Of a stretch of DNA of 64,000 nt, positions 47,348 through 57,032 are shown one piece after another. This DNA is from Dactylonectria macrodidyma (lineage: Eukaryota; Ascomycota; Sordariomycetes; Hypocreales; Nectriaceae). The DNA lies in NCBI GenBank assembly GCA_020744425.1, contig JAGMUV010000006.1, positions 186,001 through 250,000 of the forward strand, written 5' to 3'. The position numbers and the translations under genes are program-made. Numbering within the stretch: position 1 is the first letter of the stretch; every line of letters begins with the position of its first letter. The notes beneath the pieces are model-generated. The model ran no database searches, was not told where the DNA came from, and worked only from the letters and a program-made list of their open reading frames with translations.

Positions 47348-50300
47348 ATGCGGGCGGTCACAGTCGCAGTCCACGCTGCTGCTCTACTGCTGTTGGTGCA
47401 GCCTGGCTCTGCATTTTCTCGCAAGAGGGCCGACGAGGCTGCCGCACCTGAGCTACACAATGTCCAGCTTCAGCGTTGTCCGCAGGCGTGTGAGTTCGCC
47501 GGGTCAGATCCAGCGGCCTGGACCACCTACTCCAACATCGACGAGCTGGCGCTCTGCAAGGACACTGTCCTCTTCACCCTCAATGTCGAAGGAGGCGTAT
47601 CGGGCACGCGCATCAAGGCGTGCAGCACTTCGGGCGGTGGCCCGCAGATGCAAGCCGGTGCGTTCTACGGTCTGATGAACAACAACAAGACCGAATCGCC
47701 ATCCCAAGACATGGTGGTTGAGATGGTCGCACCACCTCAGAGCTCTATCAACTCTCTTGAGGATGGTACATGCGGTGCCACGCTGCAAAAGACCAACCTC
47801 AAGGTCCAGAAGAATTCGTCCCAGCAAAGTGGCACGGCCAAGCCGGAGCAGTTCTCTGCCGCTCTGGAACAGCTCGAGAAGTACTGGAGCGGCAACTCGG
47901 CCGGCTGCGGTCAGACCCTGATGTTCGCCCGCTCCGGCAAGAGTGTGGTTGGCGCCTTCTCCGGCCGTGAGATGGTCAACTCTGCTGTTGCTGACCTGAT
48001 CGGCTCCGTGGCCGAGTCGGCTGCAAGTGGTTCTGTGCCTGGCCGATATGCAATGCAAGCCTGCGGTGCTGCCACCACAGCGGCCGCGGCGTATGATACT
48101 CGCTTTGGCCTGTTTGCCGACCAGAGCGGCAATGTCGCATTTGTCCAGAGCTCTCTGAAGTCTTACATTCGCGCTCTCGGAAAGTGTGTTGACCTGACCG
48201 AGTTGGCCAGCGGAGGAGCTCCGACAGCTGTACCGGTGACTATTCTGGGCTCGTCTGTCTCCTCGCCATCCTCCAACAGCACCACCGCCTCCTCCAAGGC
48301 CCGGCGAGGGGAAACCCTGCAGCCTCGAGCCGAGTGCCGGGACATCCAGGTTCAAGAAGGCGACGGCTGCGCGTCTCTGGCCGAGAAGTGCGGCATCTCC
48401 GGTGACGACTTCACCAAGTACAACAGCGGCACGGAAAACATCTGCTCTACACTGATGCCCAAGCAGTACGTCTGCTGCAGCGAGGGTGATCTCCCGGACC
48501 ACACACCGCAGCCCAACGCTGACGGCACCTGCTTCACCTACACCATCCAGGACGGCGACGGCTGCTGGGCCATCGGCGATGCCTTCGGAATCGACACCGA
48601 GCGCATCGAGAAGAACAACGAGAAGACCTTCGGCTTCGCTGGCTGCGACCGCCTGCAGAAAGGCCAGATCATCTGCCTGAGCGATGGCGACCCGCCCATG
48701 CCGGCACAGGATCCCTCCGCTCTGTGTGGGCCGTGGGTGCTGGGCACCACTCGACCGGATAACTACGACGACGTAGCCAACCTCAACCCTTGCCCGCTAA
48801 ACGCCTGCTGCGACGTCTGGGGCCAGTGCGGTACTACGACCGAGTTCTGCACGCCCAGCGAGGTCGACGGACACCCCGGAACAGCTGAACCGGGAACCAA
48901 CGGTTGCGTTTCTAACTGCGGTACCGATATCGTGAACAACGAGGAAGGTCCTGCCAGCTTCTCTCGTGTCGGTTACTTCGAGGGTTTCAACAAGAACCGC
49001 CTCTGCCTGCAGATGGACGTTACCCAGATTGATCTCGATGCCATAACACACATTCACTTCGCCTTTGCCCAAATCTCCAACGACGGCAACTTCGGTGTGA
49101 CCCTGGGAGATGACGCCGTCAAGGACCAGTTCGAGAAGATGATCAAGATGGACAGCAAAGGCGTCAAGAAGATCCTCAGCTTCGGTGGCTGGTCCTTCAG
49201 TACCGACTATGACACTGCCCCTATCTTCGGTAGCGGTGTGTCCGATGCCAACCGTGAGAAGTTTGCCACCAACGTCGTCCAGTTCCTGAATGACAACAGC
49301 CTCGACGGGCTCGACTTCGACTGGGAGTACCCCGGAGCTCCGGATATCCCTGGATCGGTACCCGGCAGCACTACCGATGGTCCCAACTATCTTTCTTTCC
49401 TCCAGGCGGTCAAGAGCAAGCTGCCAGAGGGCAAGTCTCTGTCGATCGCACTGCCCGCCAGCTACTGGTACCTCCGTGGCTTCCCCGTCGAGGATATGGC
49501 CAAGGTAGTTGACTACTTCATCTACATGACTTACGATCTGCACGGCCAATGGGACTATGGTAGCAAGTGGGCAAGCCCAGGCTGTCCTGAAGGCAGCTGT
49601 CTTCGCAGCCACGTCAACATGACCGAGACGCTCGGCGCCCTCAGCATGGTCACCAAGGCAGGCGCCCGTACCAACCAGATCATGATGGGCATTTCCAGCT
49701 ACGGCCGCAGCTTCAAGATGTCCGACCCTGAGTGCACTGGACCTACATGCACCTTCACTGGCTCCAACACCCAGAGCGACGCCGAGCCGGGCGAGTGCAC
49801 TGCTACAGGTGGCTACATTGCCGACGCAGAGCTGAGGGCGATGATCGCCGCCGAGGAGCTCAACGAGGACGGCATCGTCAAGACCTGGTACGACGAGGAG
49901 ACGGATTCCGATATGATGACCTGGAAGGGCAACTGGGTCGCGTGGATGGACACGGAGACCAAGAACAGGCGCCAGGACAAGGCCAAGGAGCTCAACCTGG
50001 CCGGCACGAGCGACTGGGCCATCGATCTGCAAAAGTTCCATGATCCCGTCGACGGCGACGACTCCGGTGGCGAGGTCATCGACGGCAGCCCCGTCGACTG
50101 CAAGCTGTCGTTCGACAACATCGACAAGGTCCTCGAGGGTGCCGACGCGGGCGACATTCCGTCCTCGTGCCGCTCCCTCTACGTCCTCGCCGCCATGGAG
50201 AAGCTTCTCGAGGACTCCATCACGTCTTACGAGGACGTCGATAACAACTACGACGGCAAGTTCGGCTACTACGCTGAGTACATCGAGGGGCTCGTCAACC

Positions 50301-51226
50301 CGCAGCTCGCCAACTGGATGGACAACTGGGAGACTGACGAGGAGACCCACAAGGGCCTGGGCAACAAGTACTTCGACTGCAAGTACAAGCGCTCCGACGG
50401 CGACGACTACCGCTATGAGGGAGCCTGCCCTGTGCCCAAGGACATCATGTCGGATGGCACCTGGGACGACCCCGAGTACGGCTACGAGAGCTGGATCATC
50501 GAGTACACTCTGCGCGATAAGGAAGGCTACGAGGAAGCTCTTCTGGCCGACCTCGGCATCATCCCCGACTGGGTCAAGTGGGAGGACTGGGACCAGTACC
50601 CCGAGTGCGAGGGCTCTCCTGGAGATTGCGTCGAGGTGCACCAGTGGCTCAAGGGTGAGTACCCGCGCAAGGCGGACGAGATCGAGGTCCAGGACCCTAA
50701 GGAGATCTGGGAGCAGGCGCTGCCCGAGATTGGCCGTCTTAAGGGGAAGTTCTCGGCTGCCATGCTGACCGTCGGCATGGGTCTCTACAACGTCGCCAAC
50801 GACACGACCGACGCCGCCGTCGCCCTGTCGGTGCCCGTGAGCATGCTGGCCCAGGCCGTCGACAACATGGTCCAGGTCAAGGAGATCGGCTCCGAGATCG
50901 AGGAGCAGAAGAAAAAGGAGCTCATCCTGCTCATCGTCTCCCTCGTCCTCATGGTCGTCCCTTTCCTCAGCGAGGTCGGCTTCTCCATCGCCGGTCTGGC
51001 TGCCATGGCCCGCTTCGCCTTCATTGGCGGTGAGATTGCCAACGGCGCGCTCTCCATCGCCGAGATCATCGACGACCCCAGTTCTGCTCCCTTCGCCATC
51101 ATGGGTATGGTCCTCGGTGCCGCCGGGCGTGGCAAGTCCGTCGAGGAGGCCATGGGTGAGGCCGCTCAGGCTCGTAGGGCCATGACTGATATCCACGTCT
51201 CGGGCTGTTGGAGATCACAAGTGTGA
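47348..51226 (+). CDS. Subgroup-C (killer-toxin-alpha-type) GH18 chitinase with LysM and CBM18, 3' end interrupted by a Copia element
   Basis: Intronless frame of 1292 codons. Signal peptide residues 1-22; two LysM domains starting near Cys330 and Cys395; a cysteine-rich CBM18 chitin-binding domain from Cys460; then a GH18 barrel (about 540-880) with the intact catalytic motif DGLDFDWE (Asp653, 656, 658, Glu660 as acid). The long C-terminal part has two hydrophobic helices near 1195-1250. Codons 1-1286 are native. The last six residues (CWRSQV) and the TGA at 51224-51226 come from the 5' LTR of a retrotransposon. Only 22 native codons are displaced, and they lie at 57033-57101. The enzyme core is untouched, so a secreted, nearly full-length chitinase is plausible. 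Normal roles in this class are hyphal interaction, cell-wall remodelling or mycoparasitism. Confidence 0.9.
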   Translation: MRAVTVAVHAAALLLLVQPGSAFSRKRADEAAAPELHNVQLQRCPQACEFAGSDPAAWTTYSNIDELALCKDTVLFTLNVEGGVSGTRIKACSTSGGGPQMQAGAFYGLMNNNKTESPSQDMVVEMVAPPQSSINSLEDGTCGATLQKTNLKVQKNSSQQSGTAKPEQFSAALEQLEKYWSGNSAGCGQTLMFARSGKSVVGAFSGREMVNSAVADLIGSVAESAASGSVPGRYAMQACGAATTAAAAYDTRFGLFADQSGNVAFVQSSLKSYIRALGKCVDLTELASGGAPTAVPVTILGSSVSSPSSNSTTASSKARRGETLQPRAECRDIQVQEGDGCASLAEKCGISGDDFTKYNSGTENICSTLMPKQYVCCSEGDLPDHTPQPNADGTCFTYTIQDGDGCWAIGDAFGIDTERIEKNNEKTFGFAGCDRLQKGQIICLSDGDPPMPAQDPSALCGPWVLGTTRPDNYDDVANLNPCPLNACCDVWGQCGTTTEFCTPSEVDGHPGTAEPGTNGCVSNCGTDIVNNEEGPASFSRVGYFEGFNKNRLCLQMDVTQIDLDAITHIHFAFAQISNDGNFGVTLGDDAVKDQFEKMIKMDSKGVKKILSFGGWSFSTDYDTAPIFGSGVSDANREKFATNVVQFLNDNSLDGLDFDWEYPGAPDIPGSVPGSTTDGPNYLSFLQAVKSKLPEGKSLSIALPASYWYLRGFPVEDMAKVVDYFIYMTYDLHGQWDYGSKWASPGCPEGSCLRSHVNMTETLGALSMVTKAGARTNQIMMGISSYGRSFKMSDPECTGPTCTFTGSNTQSDAEPGECTATGGYIADAELRAMIAAEELNEDGIVKTWYDEETDSDMMTWKGNWVAWMDTETKNRRQDKAKELNLAGTSDWAIDLQKFHDPVDGDDSGGEVIDGSPVDCKLSFDNIDKVLEGADAGDIPSSCRSLYVLAAMEKLLEDSITSYEDVDNNYDGKFGYYAEYIEGLVNPQLANWMDNWETDEETHKGLGNKYFDCKYKRSDGDDYRYEGACPVPKDIMSDGTWDDPEYGYESWIIEYTLRDKEGYEEALLADLGIIPDWVKWEDWDQYPECEGSPGDCVEVHQWLKGEYPRKADEIEVQDPKEIWEQALPEIGRLKGKFSAAMLTVGMGLYNVANDTTDAAVALSVPVSMLAQAVDNMVQVKEIGSEIEEQKKKELILLIVSLVLMVVPFLSEVGFSIAGLAAMARFAFIGGEIANGALSIAEIIDDPSSAPFAIMGMVLGAAGRGKSVEEAMGEAAQARRAMTDIHVSGCWRSQV
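51201..51205. repeat. Target-site duplication, left copy (CGGGC)
   Basis: CGGGC immediately before the 5' LTR; the same five bases follow the 3' LTR at 57028-57032. Five bp is the usual Copia duplication. Confidence 0.93.
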
Positions 51227-51358
51227 GGCGACCAAGTCGGTGGCAAGGTGTGGAAGAAGGTGGAATGTTCCACAAGAGACCGTGCCTGTATATAAACAGT
51301 GGTTCCCTTACTGCACATTTAGGATGAATCAAGCAACTTGAATCTTCTCATTTCAACA
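51206..51358 (+). repeat. 5' LTR of the Copia element
   Basis: 153 bp, TGTTGG...CAACA. By eye identical to the 3' LTR. It contains TATATAAA at 51289-51296, the likely promoter TATA box. Its first 21 bases provide the stop codon now ending the chitinase frame. Confidence 0.95.
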
Positions 51359-51372
51359 GGTTATGAGCCCGG
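51359..51372 (+). other. Primer-binding site complementary to the initiator tRNA-Met anticodon arm
   Basis: GGTTATGAGCCCGG begins at the first base after the 5' LTR. Its first 12 bases are the complement of GGGCTCATAACC, the conserved anticodon stem-loop of eukaryotic initiator tRNA-Met. Drosophila copia is known to prime from an internally cleaved initiator tRNA-Met in the same way. Confidence 0.75.
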
Positions 51373-51544
51373 AAGGCTAAATTAAACCTAAAGCTGAGTC
51401 TCCTACTTAATCACCCGTCCCTTACTCACCAGGACCTCACAGTCCTCTTCCACTGCAGCGGAGACTCAACAGCGGTCTTGGACCGCGCCAGAATCACGGC
51501 CCTTCACCTCCCTGTTACTCAAACGGAGAATCCGCTCCTTGATC

Positions 51545-51624
51545 ATTCCACCAGCTTCTCGCTGATTCCACCAGCTTCTCGCTGATTCCACCCGTTTTTC
51601 GCTGATTCCACCTCCTTCTCGCTG
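51545..51624 (+). repeat. Four tandem 20-bp units in the Copia leader
   Basis: Units start with ATTCCACC at 51545, 51565, 51585 and 51605 and end in CGCTG. The first two are identical; the third and fourth differ in the middle. They lie in the 5' untranslated leader, between the primer-binding site and the gag start. Confidence 0.85.
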
Positions 51625-51769
51625 ACACTTTTCTTCGCTTCGAGAAGGTCCCCACTACCTTGCGTACCTCAAGGTGCTATCTACAAGAAGCATGTCCTAG
51701 ACCTCTTGTCTTACCTCTACCTCCATCGAAAAACAAGCCAACAACATCAACCCATTATACTATTTCAAC

Positions 51770-54700
51770 ATGTCAGACGGCAAAGAACCGAACCTGAGCG
51801 GAAACCTTTCCGGAGTCGCCAAGCTTGAATCCTCTGAAGGCTGGATCAACTGGAACGAGGAAATCCGAGACCTACTGGCCCTGTCCGGCTACGACGATCT
51901 CCTGGAAAGAAAACGGGACCCACCGGTACAAGGCAATCTCTCGGAAGTCGACTTCGAAGAAAAGCTAGATGCTTGGCACCAGAGACAAGCACGAGCGTGT
52001 GGAGCAGTCCGATATCGACTTGGTTTCCGCCCCAAACAGGAAGTCCAAGGTCTCAACAAATTAACGGACATCCTCAAAACACTGGAGCAACACTTCAAAC
52101 CCAAGGGTAGCAGTGTATTCCACGACCTCCAGCAAAAGTTTGATCGACTTACTCTAGACACCTGCGAAGGTGTATCCGACTTTTCTCGACGATTACGGAA
52201 GACCCGAGAACAGATCCTTCAACTCGATGAAACCAGTCAGATTGGAGAACCACAACTGATGGACAAGTTTCTCAATGGACTTGGACCCAAGTATCAAGTG
52301 TTCCTCACTGCATTCCTTCAGAGCCATAGCTTGCTACCCGAACGGAACTTCGAAGGCATCATCGTCAAGGCAGCCACTACTATCGAAGAAGCCACTAGAG
52401 CTGCTGAGCAGGAGGAACATAGCCAGCGGATGCAACAACAAGACCAGGACCAAGAGGCAATCAAGCACGCTGCTATGGTCGCTGCCATCAAGGAACAAAA
52501 TTTCACTACCTGCAGCCACTGCAAGAGGCTTGGGCACACTTCAGATGCATGCTGGTTACTTCACCCAGAGCTTAAGAAACGCCTGAACGACAAGCGATTT
52601 AGAAGAAGACAGCGCCAAGACCATCCAAGAACCAAGGACCGAACCAGGAATGCGGACCAGGACGAGGTTACGAATGCTCTTGCCATCCACACCGAACCTG
52701 TCATACAGCTCATGGCATACCAGGGTCAAAGCGTGAGCAATTTACTTGAGCAAGTACACGTACTGGATAGCGGGGCTTCAATGCATACCTTTTGCAAAAG
52801 GGAAAACTTCAGCACCCTTCGACCTTGGAGCGGCGGACAGACAGTCGGAATCGGAGAGACACAAATCACTCCTCAGGGACTGGGAAATTATATCCTGCCG
52901 CTAAAAGGACTGGATGGCCAGCGACACCTGGCGCTCGACAACTCAATATATTCCCCAGAAGGGCGTGTCAACCTTGTCTCGATATCTGCTTTAACCAGGA
53001 AGGGGGCAAAAATCTCTTTCGCCAACAACCAAGCCAAGGTGACGCACGACAACCGAGTAATCCTGACAGCAACCGTACGATCAGGGATCTATGTCGTGGA
53101 CCAACCAGACGAAGCGATCAATGCTGCCTTAGCGTCACTCACCATTAGTGACCCCGAACTTCAAATATGGCACGAAAGACTTGGACACCTAAGCGAGAAC
53201 GGAATCAAGGCCCTGAAGGCAATGGCGCATGGCATTCATCCGATTCTACGTGGACAAAACTGCGAACCTTGCATAGTCGGAAAACAGAAAGAACGGCCAC
53301 ACCGAAAGTCAATCCGGAAAGGAACGTACCCGCTGGAATGCGTCCACGCGGACATCGCAGGACCATTTCCAGACACAGCCTATGACGGCTCACGATATTG
53401 GGTTGTCTTCGTCGACGACTTTACCCGCATGGGCTGGGCATACGCAGTCAAAGAAAAGTCCGAGTTCACAAGGTGTTTCAAATATCTCCTCGATACGTAC
53501 GAGCGGCCGGAACGTCGGTGCCATTACCTCCATGTCGACCAAGGTGGCGAAAACCGCAGTGACCAGCTATGCATCCTCTGCGACAACAAGGGCATCAGCA
53601 TTTACTATACCGCGACCGATCAGCATGAGCAGAATGGGATTGCAGAGGCATTTAATCGAGTGCTCCAAGAAAAGGTTACACCTACACTTGAGCGATCAAA
53701 TCTGCCGCGAAAGCTCTGGCCCTATATCCTCTACGCGGCCGTGTATATACGGAACAGGAGCCCTAGCAAGACCCTGAACAAGACACCCTATGAGGCGTGG
53801 TTCGGAGACAAGCCAGACATCTCTCACCTCCGCGTTATTGGAGCGAATGGATGGGCAATATTGCCATCCGCCAAAAGACAAAAGCTGCGTGCAAAGACGA
53901 TTCAGTGTCGGCTTCTTGGATATCAAGGCTCCAGTAACTACATTGTTGTAGACAACAACAATCGAGTCTTCATCGCTAACAATGTCATCTTCGACGAATC
54001 CAGCTTCCACGAGGCAACAGGAACACCTACTGGATCAAAGAGAACGAGAAGCGAGGGACCCACCTTGTATCCAGAGTTAGAACTTTCACCCAAGAAAGGA
54101 GCTCCGCCACAACACGATGCCACGCCACAGGTTGAGGAAATTATGTCGGAGGATGAAGCAGACACTATTCATGTACGAACATCCGAGCCTCAACATGACC
54201 CGGCCGCGGCGATAGACCGGGACGAAGAGCTCCGGGTCTCGCAGAGATCGACCAAGGCAAAGCTTCCTTCAAGGTACCTGCTCTTAGGAACCAATACTCT
54301 CACAAACCTCGTGTGCGCCCACGTCAATCTTGCGGCTTCCTTGGAAGACGAGGCGGAACCTCGAACGATAAAGGAAGCCCAAGATTCCCTTCAGTGGGAG
54401 AACTGGTTCAAGGGAATGACTGCCGAGATGGACTCCATTGAGGAGAACGGAGTCTACACCTTGGCAAAGCTGCCACCGAACCGGAAGGCACTGAGGGGCA
54501 AGTGGGTATTCAAACTCAAGAGGGGAGCGAATGGAGAAATCCTGCGGTTTAAAGCACGCTACGTGGTCCGAGGCTTCGAGCAACAAGAAGGAATCGACTA
54601 CAACGAGACGTTTGCCTCAGTCGTCAAGCCTATGACCTACAAGGCAATCTTCGCTATAGCCGCAGCGCTTGACCTTGAGCTCGAACAAATGGACGTCAAA

Positions 54701-55906
54701 ACTGCTTTTCTCTACGGGAATATCGACGAAGAGATCTACGTTGGGCAGCCAGAGTGCTTCGATGACGGGACCGGAAGAGTCTGGAAACTGCGAAAAGCCT
54801 TATATGGGTTGAAGCAATCACCTAGAATATGGTACCAGACTCTCTCGTTATTCCTCCAAGAACAGGGATTCCAGCCTCTCGTTTCCGACATGGGTGTCTT
54901 CGTTAAAGGCCAAACCTACATTGCCGTTTACGTGGACGACCTGCTCATCGCAGGACCATCGAAAGGGGACATCGAGACGATCAAACGAAGCCTCAACCAG
55001 CGATTCAGCATGACAGACCTTGGGCCTTGCCATTTCTACCTAGGGATGACCATTACTCGGAACCGCAGACAGCGAAGACTGAGCCTCTCGCAAAAGGGAT
55101 ACATTGAGAAAGTCCTGAAGGAATTTGGACTATGGGACTCCAAACCGACTGCGACCCCAGTGGCAACAGCGAAGCTAGAACCCGCCCTTGACGACGCCGA
55201 AACTCACTCAGACCGCAAGCACTGGTACGCTAAGGCAATCGGATGTCTGATGTACGCAATGCTAGGGACCAGACCAGACATTGCATTCGGCGTGTCCCTA
55301 TGCAGCCGCTATCTCGCAAAGCCCACCAAGGCCCACGAAGCGGCAGTGAAGCGCATAATGAGGTACCTACGAGGAACATGCGAATTCAAGCTCGAGTTCC
55401 AAGGAGAGCTTCGCCCGTTGACGGGCTACACGGACTCGGACTGGGCTGGAGACACCGAGACTCGAAGATCCACTGCGGGATACATCTTCAACGTTGGCAG
55501 CGGTGCGATAAGCTGGGCCGCAAAGCGACAACAATCCGTGGCGCTGTCTACCTGCGAAGCTGAATACATGGGGCAGACACAGGCAACCAAGGAAGCCATC
55601 TGGTTGCGAACCCTGCTAAAAGAACTACTGGGAGGTCTAAACGCTACAGACCAAATCGCTGCCACAATTATCTACGGAGACAACCAAGGGGCTATAGCAA
55701 TGGCTAAGAACCCCCAATACCACTCCCGCACAAAGCACATTGCAATTCAGGAGCACTTTGTGCGAGAAAAGACGGCCAGCGGAGAAGTTGAGATGAACTA
55801 TATCCCCACCGACAAACAAGTAGCTGATGGACTCACAAAAGCACTTCCCAAGGATCGTTTTCAGTTGTTCCGGAAGGCTCTGGGAGTTGTCGGACCGGAC
55901 GAGTAA
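51770..55906 (+). CDS. Copia gag-pol polyprotein
   Basis: Single uninterrupted frame, 1378 residues. Order of parts: gag capsid region (about 60-220); zinc knuckle CxxCxxxxHxxxxC from Cys248; aspartic protease with DSG (Asp333); GAG-pre-integrase zinc region (WHERLGHLS...CEPC); integrase core with Asp528, Asp590 and Glu626, a proper D-D35-E spacing; reverse transcriptase with YVDD at 1054-1057; RNase H beginning TDSDWAGD and containing CEAEYMG and the closing HIAIQEHFVRE. All catalytic residues are present. Gag and pol share one frame, so relative amounts must be set by processing or splicing. Integrase-before-RT places it in Ty1/Copia rather than Gypsy. Confidence 0.97.
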   Translation: MSDGKEPNLSGNLSGVAKLESSEGWINWNEEIRDLLALSGYDDLLERKRDPPVQGNLSEVDFEEKLDAWHQRQARACGAVRYRLGFRPKQEVQGLNKLTDILKTLEQHFKPKGSSVFHDLQQKFDRLTLDTCEGVSDFSRRLRKTREQILQLDETSQIGEPQLMDKFLNGLGPKYQVFLTAFLQSHSLLPERNFEGIIVKAATTIEEATRAAEQEEHSQRMQQQDQDQEAIKHAAMVAAIKEQNFTTCSHCKRLGHTSDACWLLHPELKKRLNDKRFRRRQRQDHPRTKDRTRNADQDEVTNALAIHTEPVIQLMAYQGQSVSNLLEQVHVLDSGASMHTFCKRENFSTLRPWSGGQTVGIGETQITPQGLGNYILPLKGLDGQRHLALDNSIYSPEGRVNLVSISALTRKGAKISFANNQAKVTHDNRVILTATVRSGIYVVDQPDEAINAALASLTISDPELQIWHERLGHLSENGIKALKAMAHGIHPILRGQNCEPCIVGKQKERPHRKSIRKGTYPLECVHADIAGPFPDTAYDGSRYWVVFVDDFTRMGWAYAVKEKSEFTRCFKYLLDTYERPERRCHYLHVDQGGENRSDQLCILCDNKGISIYYTATDQHEQNGIAEAFNRVLQEKVTPTLERSNLPRKLWPYILYAAVYIRNRSPSKTLNKTPYEAWFGDKPDISHLRVIGANGWAILPSAKRQKLRAKTIQCRLLGYQGSSNYIVVDNNNRVFIANNVIFDESSFHEATGTPTGSKRTRSEGPTLYPELELSPKKGAPPQHDATPQVEEIMSEDEADTIHVRTSEPQHDPAAAIDRDEELRVSQRSTKAKLPSRYLLLGTNTLTNLVCAHVNLAASLEDEAEPRTIKEAQDSLQWENWFKGMTAEMDSIEENGVYTLAKLPPNRKALRGKWVFKLKRGANGEILRFKARYVVRGFEQQEGIDYNETFASVVKPMTYKAIFAIAAALDLELEQMDVKTAFLYGNIDEEIYVGQPECFDDGTGRVWKLRKALYGLKQSPRIWYQTLSLFLQEQGFQPLVSDMGVFVKGQTYIAVYVDDLLIAGPSKGDIETIKRSLNQRFSMTDLGPCHFYLGMTITRNRRQRRLSLSQKGYIEKVLKEFGLWDSKPTATPVATAKLEPALDDAETHSDRKHWYAKAIGCLMYAMLGTRPDIAFGVSLCSRYLAKPTKAHEAAVKRIMRYLRGTCEFKLEFQGELRPLTGYTDSDWAGDTETRRSTAGYIFNVGSGAISWAAKRQQSVALSTCEAEYMGQTQATKEAIWLRTLLKELLGGLNATDQIAATIIYGDNQGAIAMAKNPQYHSRTKHIAIQEHFVREKTASGEVEMNYIPTDKQVADGLTKALPKDRFQLFRKALGVVGPDE

Positions 55907-56874
55907 AGCTATTCGGGCCAGAAAGGGGATCCACGCTACGAAGCTGTGCGATTTCTGGAACACATTCTACACATGTTACCCCAGCCCACTGCGCGAGGAT
56001 CCAGTGGGAGTCTACTACCCGATCATCACATACAATGGCAGCTCGTCCAACTCACTCCAACCACCGCCAGAAGGCCAGTAAGGGCCAGGCCGCATGGGTT
56101 GCAATTCCCGACCGGACCAAGTCTCCTAAAAATCTGGCAAAAGACGACCCGAAGGCTTTGGGGGCTGTACACAGTGGACCAAAGCCGGGAAGGAAAGCTG
56201 CATGGGTTGCAAGTCCCGAACTGGACCATGGACCTTGGTACTGCTAGCAGCCGCAGTGATCGCCAACGAGCACCAAGGGCCCGAGGCTGCTAACACGGCC
56301 GGGAGCGCTGCTAACACGGCGCAATGGATCCGGCAAAAGACGACTTAAAGCTGCATGGGTTGCAATTCCCGACCGGACCAAGTCTCCTAAAAATCTGGCA
56401 AAAGACGACCCGAAGGCTTTGGGGGCTGTACACAGTGGACCAAAGCCGGGAAGGAAAGCTGCATGGGTTGCAAGTCCCGAACTGGACCATGGACCTTGGT
56501 ACTGCTAGCAGCCGCAGTCACTGCCAACGAGCACCAAGGACCAGAGGCTGCTAACGCGGCCGAGACCGCTGCTAACACGGCGGGATGGATCCGGCAAAAG
56601 ACGAACTCAAAGGCTCGGGGGCTGTATCGAGTGGACCGAAGCCGGGAAGTATGAGAGGCGCATACAGCGCTCATTGGGGACGACACAGAGATGGGCTGCA
56701 GTGGGAGCCTTGCCATATCTAAGACAATATTCCCCACGCGCCCAGGACTGTGTTGAGCCTTGATGGGTCCAGCAGTACTCTTTCCTCTTTCACCCACGAA
56801 GGTGTTTTAAGGTTTTAATGAGACTGCTGAGATCTTAGATAGTCTAAGTACCCACCGTCTTGCTCGAGTGGGAG
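55907..56874 (+). other. Long repeat-rich non-coding segment between pol and the 3' LTR
   Basis: Nearly 970 bp separate the pol stop from the 3' LTR, far more than the few bases to few dozen bases usual in Copia elements. Short frames exist on both strands but none has a known domain. The middle is a tandem duplication, listed separately. Confidence 0.8.
56092..56640 (+). repeat. Tandem duplication of a 261-bp unit plus a partial third copy
   Basis: Unit 1 starts at 56092 and unit 2 at 56353 (both begin GCATGGGTTGCAATTCCCG), a period of 261 bp with few differences. A diverged partial copy of the ACGACCCGAAGGCT...AGCCGGGAAG part follows up to about 56647. Within each unit GCATGGGTTGCAA occurs twice and GCTGCTAACNCGGC recurs, so the repeat is nested. 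Confidence 0.85.
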
Positions 56875-57027
56875 TGTTGGAGATCACAAGTGTGAGGCGA
56901 CCAAGTCGGTGGCAAGGTGTGGAAGAAGGTGGAATGTTCCACAAGAGACCGTGCCTGTATATAAACAGTGGTTCCCTTACTGCACATTTAGGATGAATCA
57001 AGCAACTTGAATCTTCTCATTTCAACA
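56875..57027 (+). repeat. 3' LTR of the Copia element
   Basis: 153 bp, same sequence as the 5' LTR. It is preceded by the purine stretch GAGTGGGAG (56866-56874), a short candidate polypurine tract for plus-strand priming. Confidence 0.95.
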
Positions 57028-57032
57028 CGGGC
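57028..57032. repeat. Target-site duplication, right copy (CGGGC)
   Basis: CGGGC directly after the 3' LTR, matching 51201-51205. Confidence 0.93.

Larger units (their letters stand above)
51206..57027 (+). mobile_element. Full-length Ty1/Copia LTR retrotransposon
   Basis: A 5822-bp element: 5' LTR 51206-51358, primer-binding site directly after it, leader with tandem repeats, one long gag-pol frame 51770-55906, a repeat-rich 3' non-coding segment, and 3' LTR 56875-57027. The LTRs start TG and end CA. The target-site duplication CGGGC is present at 51201-51205 and 57028-57032. The internal domain order (protease-integrase-RT-RNase H) defines Copia. No stop or frameshift interrupts the frame, and the LTRs look identical, so the insertion is young and the element may be active. 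It lies in the same orientation as the chitinase gene it disrupts. Confidence 0.97.

Noticed and set aside
47504..48502. 332-codon minus-strand frame opposite the chitinase N-terminus
   Set aside because: Same cause: antisense shadow of a high-GC gene with conserved LysM coding on the other strand.
48797..51196. 799-codon minus-strand frame opposite the chitinase
   Set aside because: It is the antisense of a GC-rich coding region, where long shadow frames are expected; it has no domain and low-complexity Val/Asp/Leu content.
51545..51624. CRISPR-like array
   Set aside because: Units are contiguous 20-bp tandem repeats without spacers, in a eukaryotic retrotransposon leader.
56387..56797. 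136-codon minus-strand frame in the 3' segment of the Copia element
   Set aside because: It runs through the 261-bp tandem repeats and has repetitive, low-information content. It could be an antisense product, but nothing supports it.
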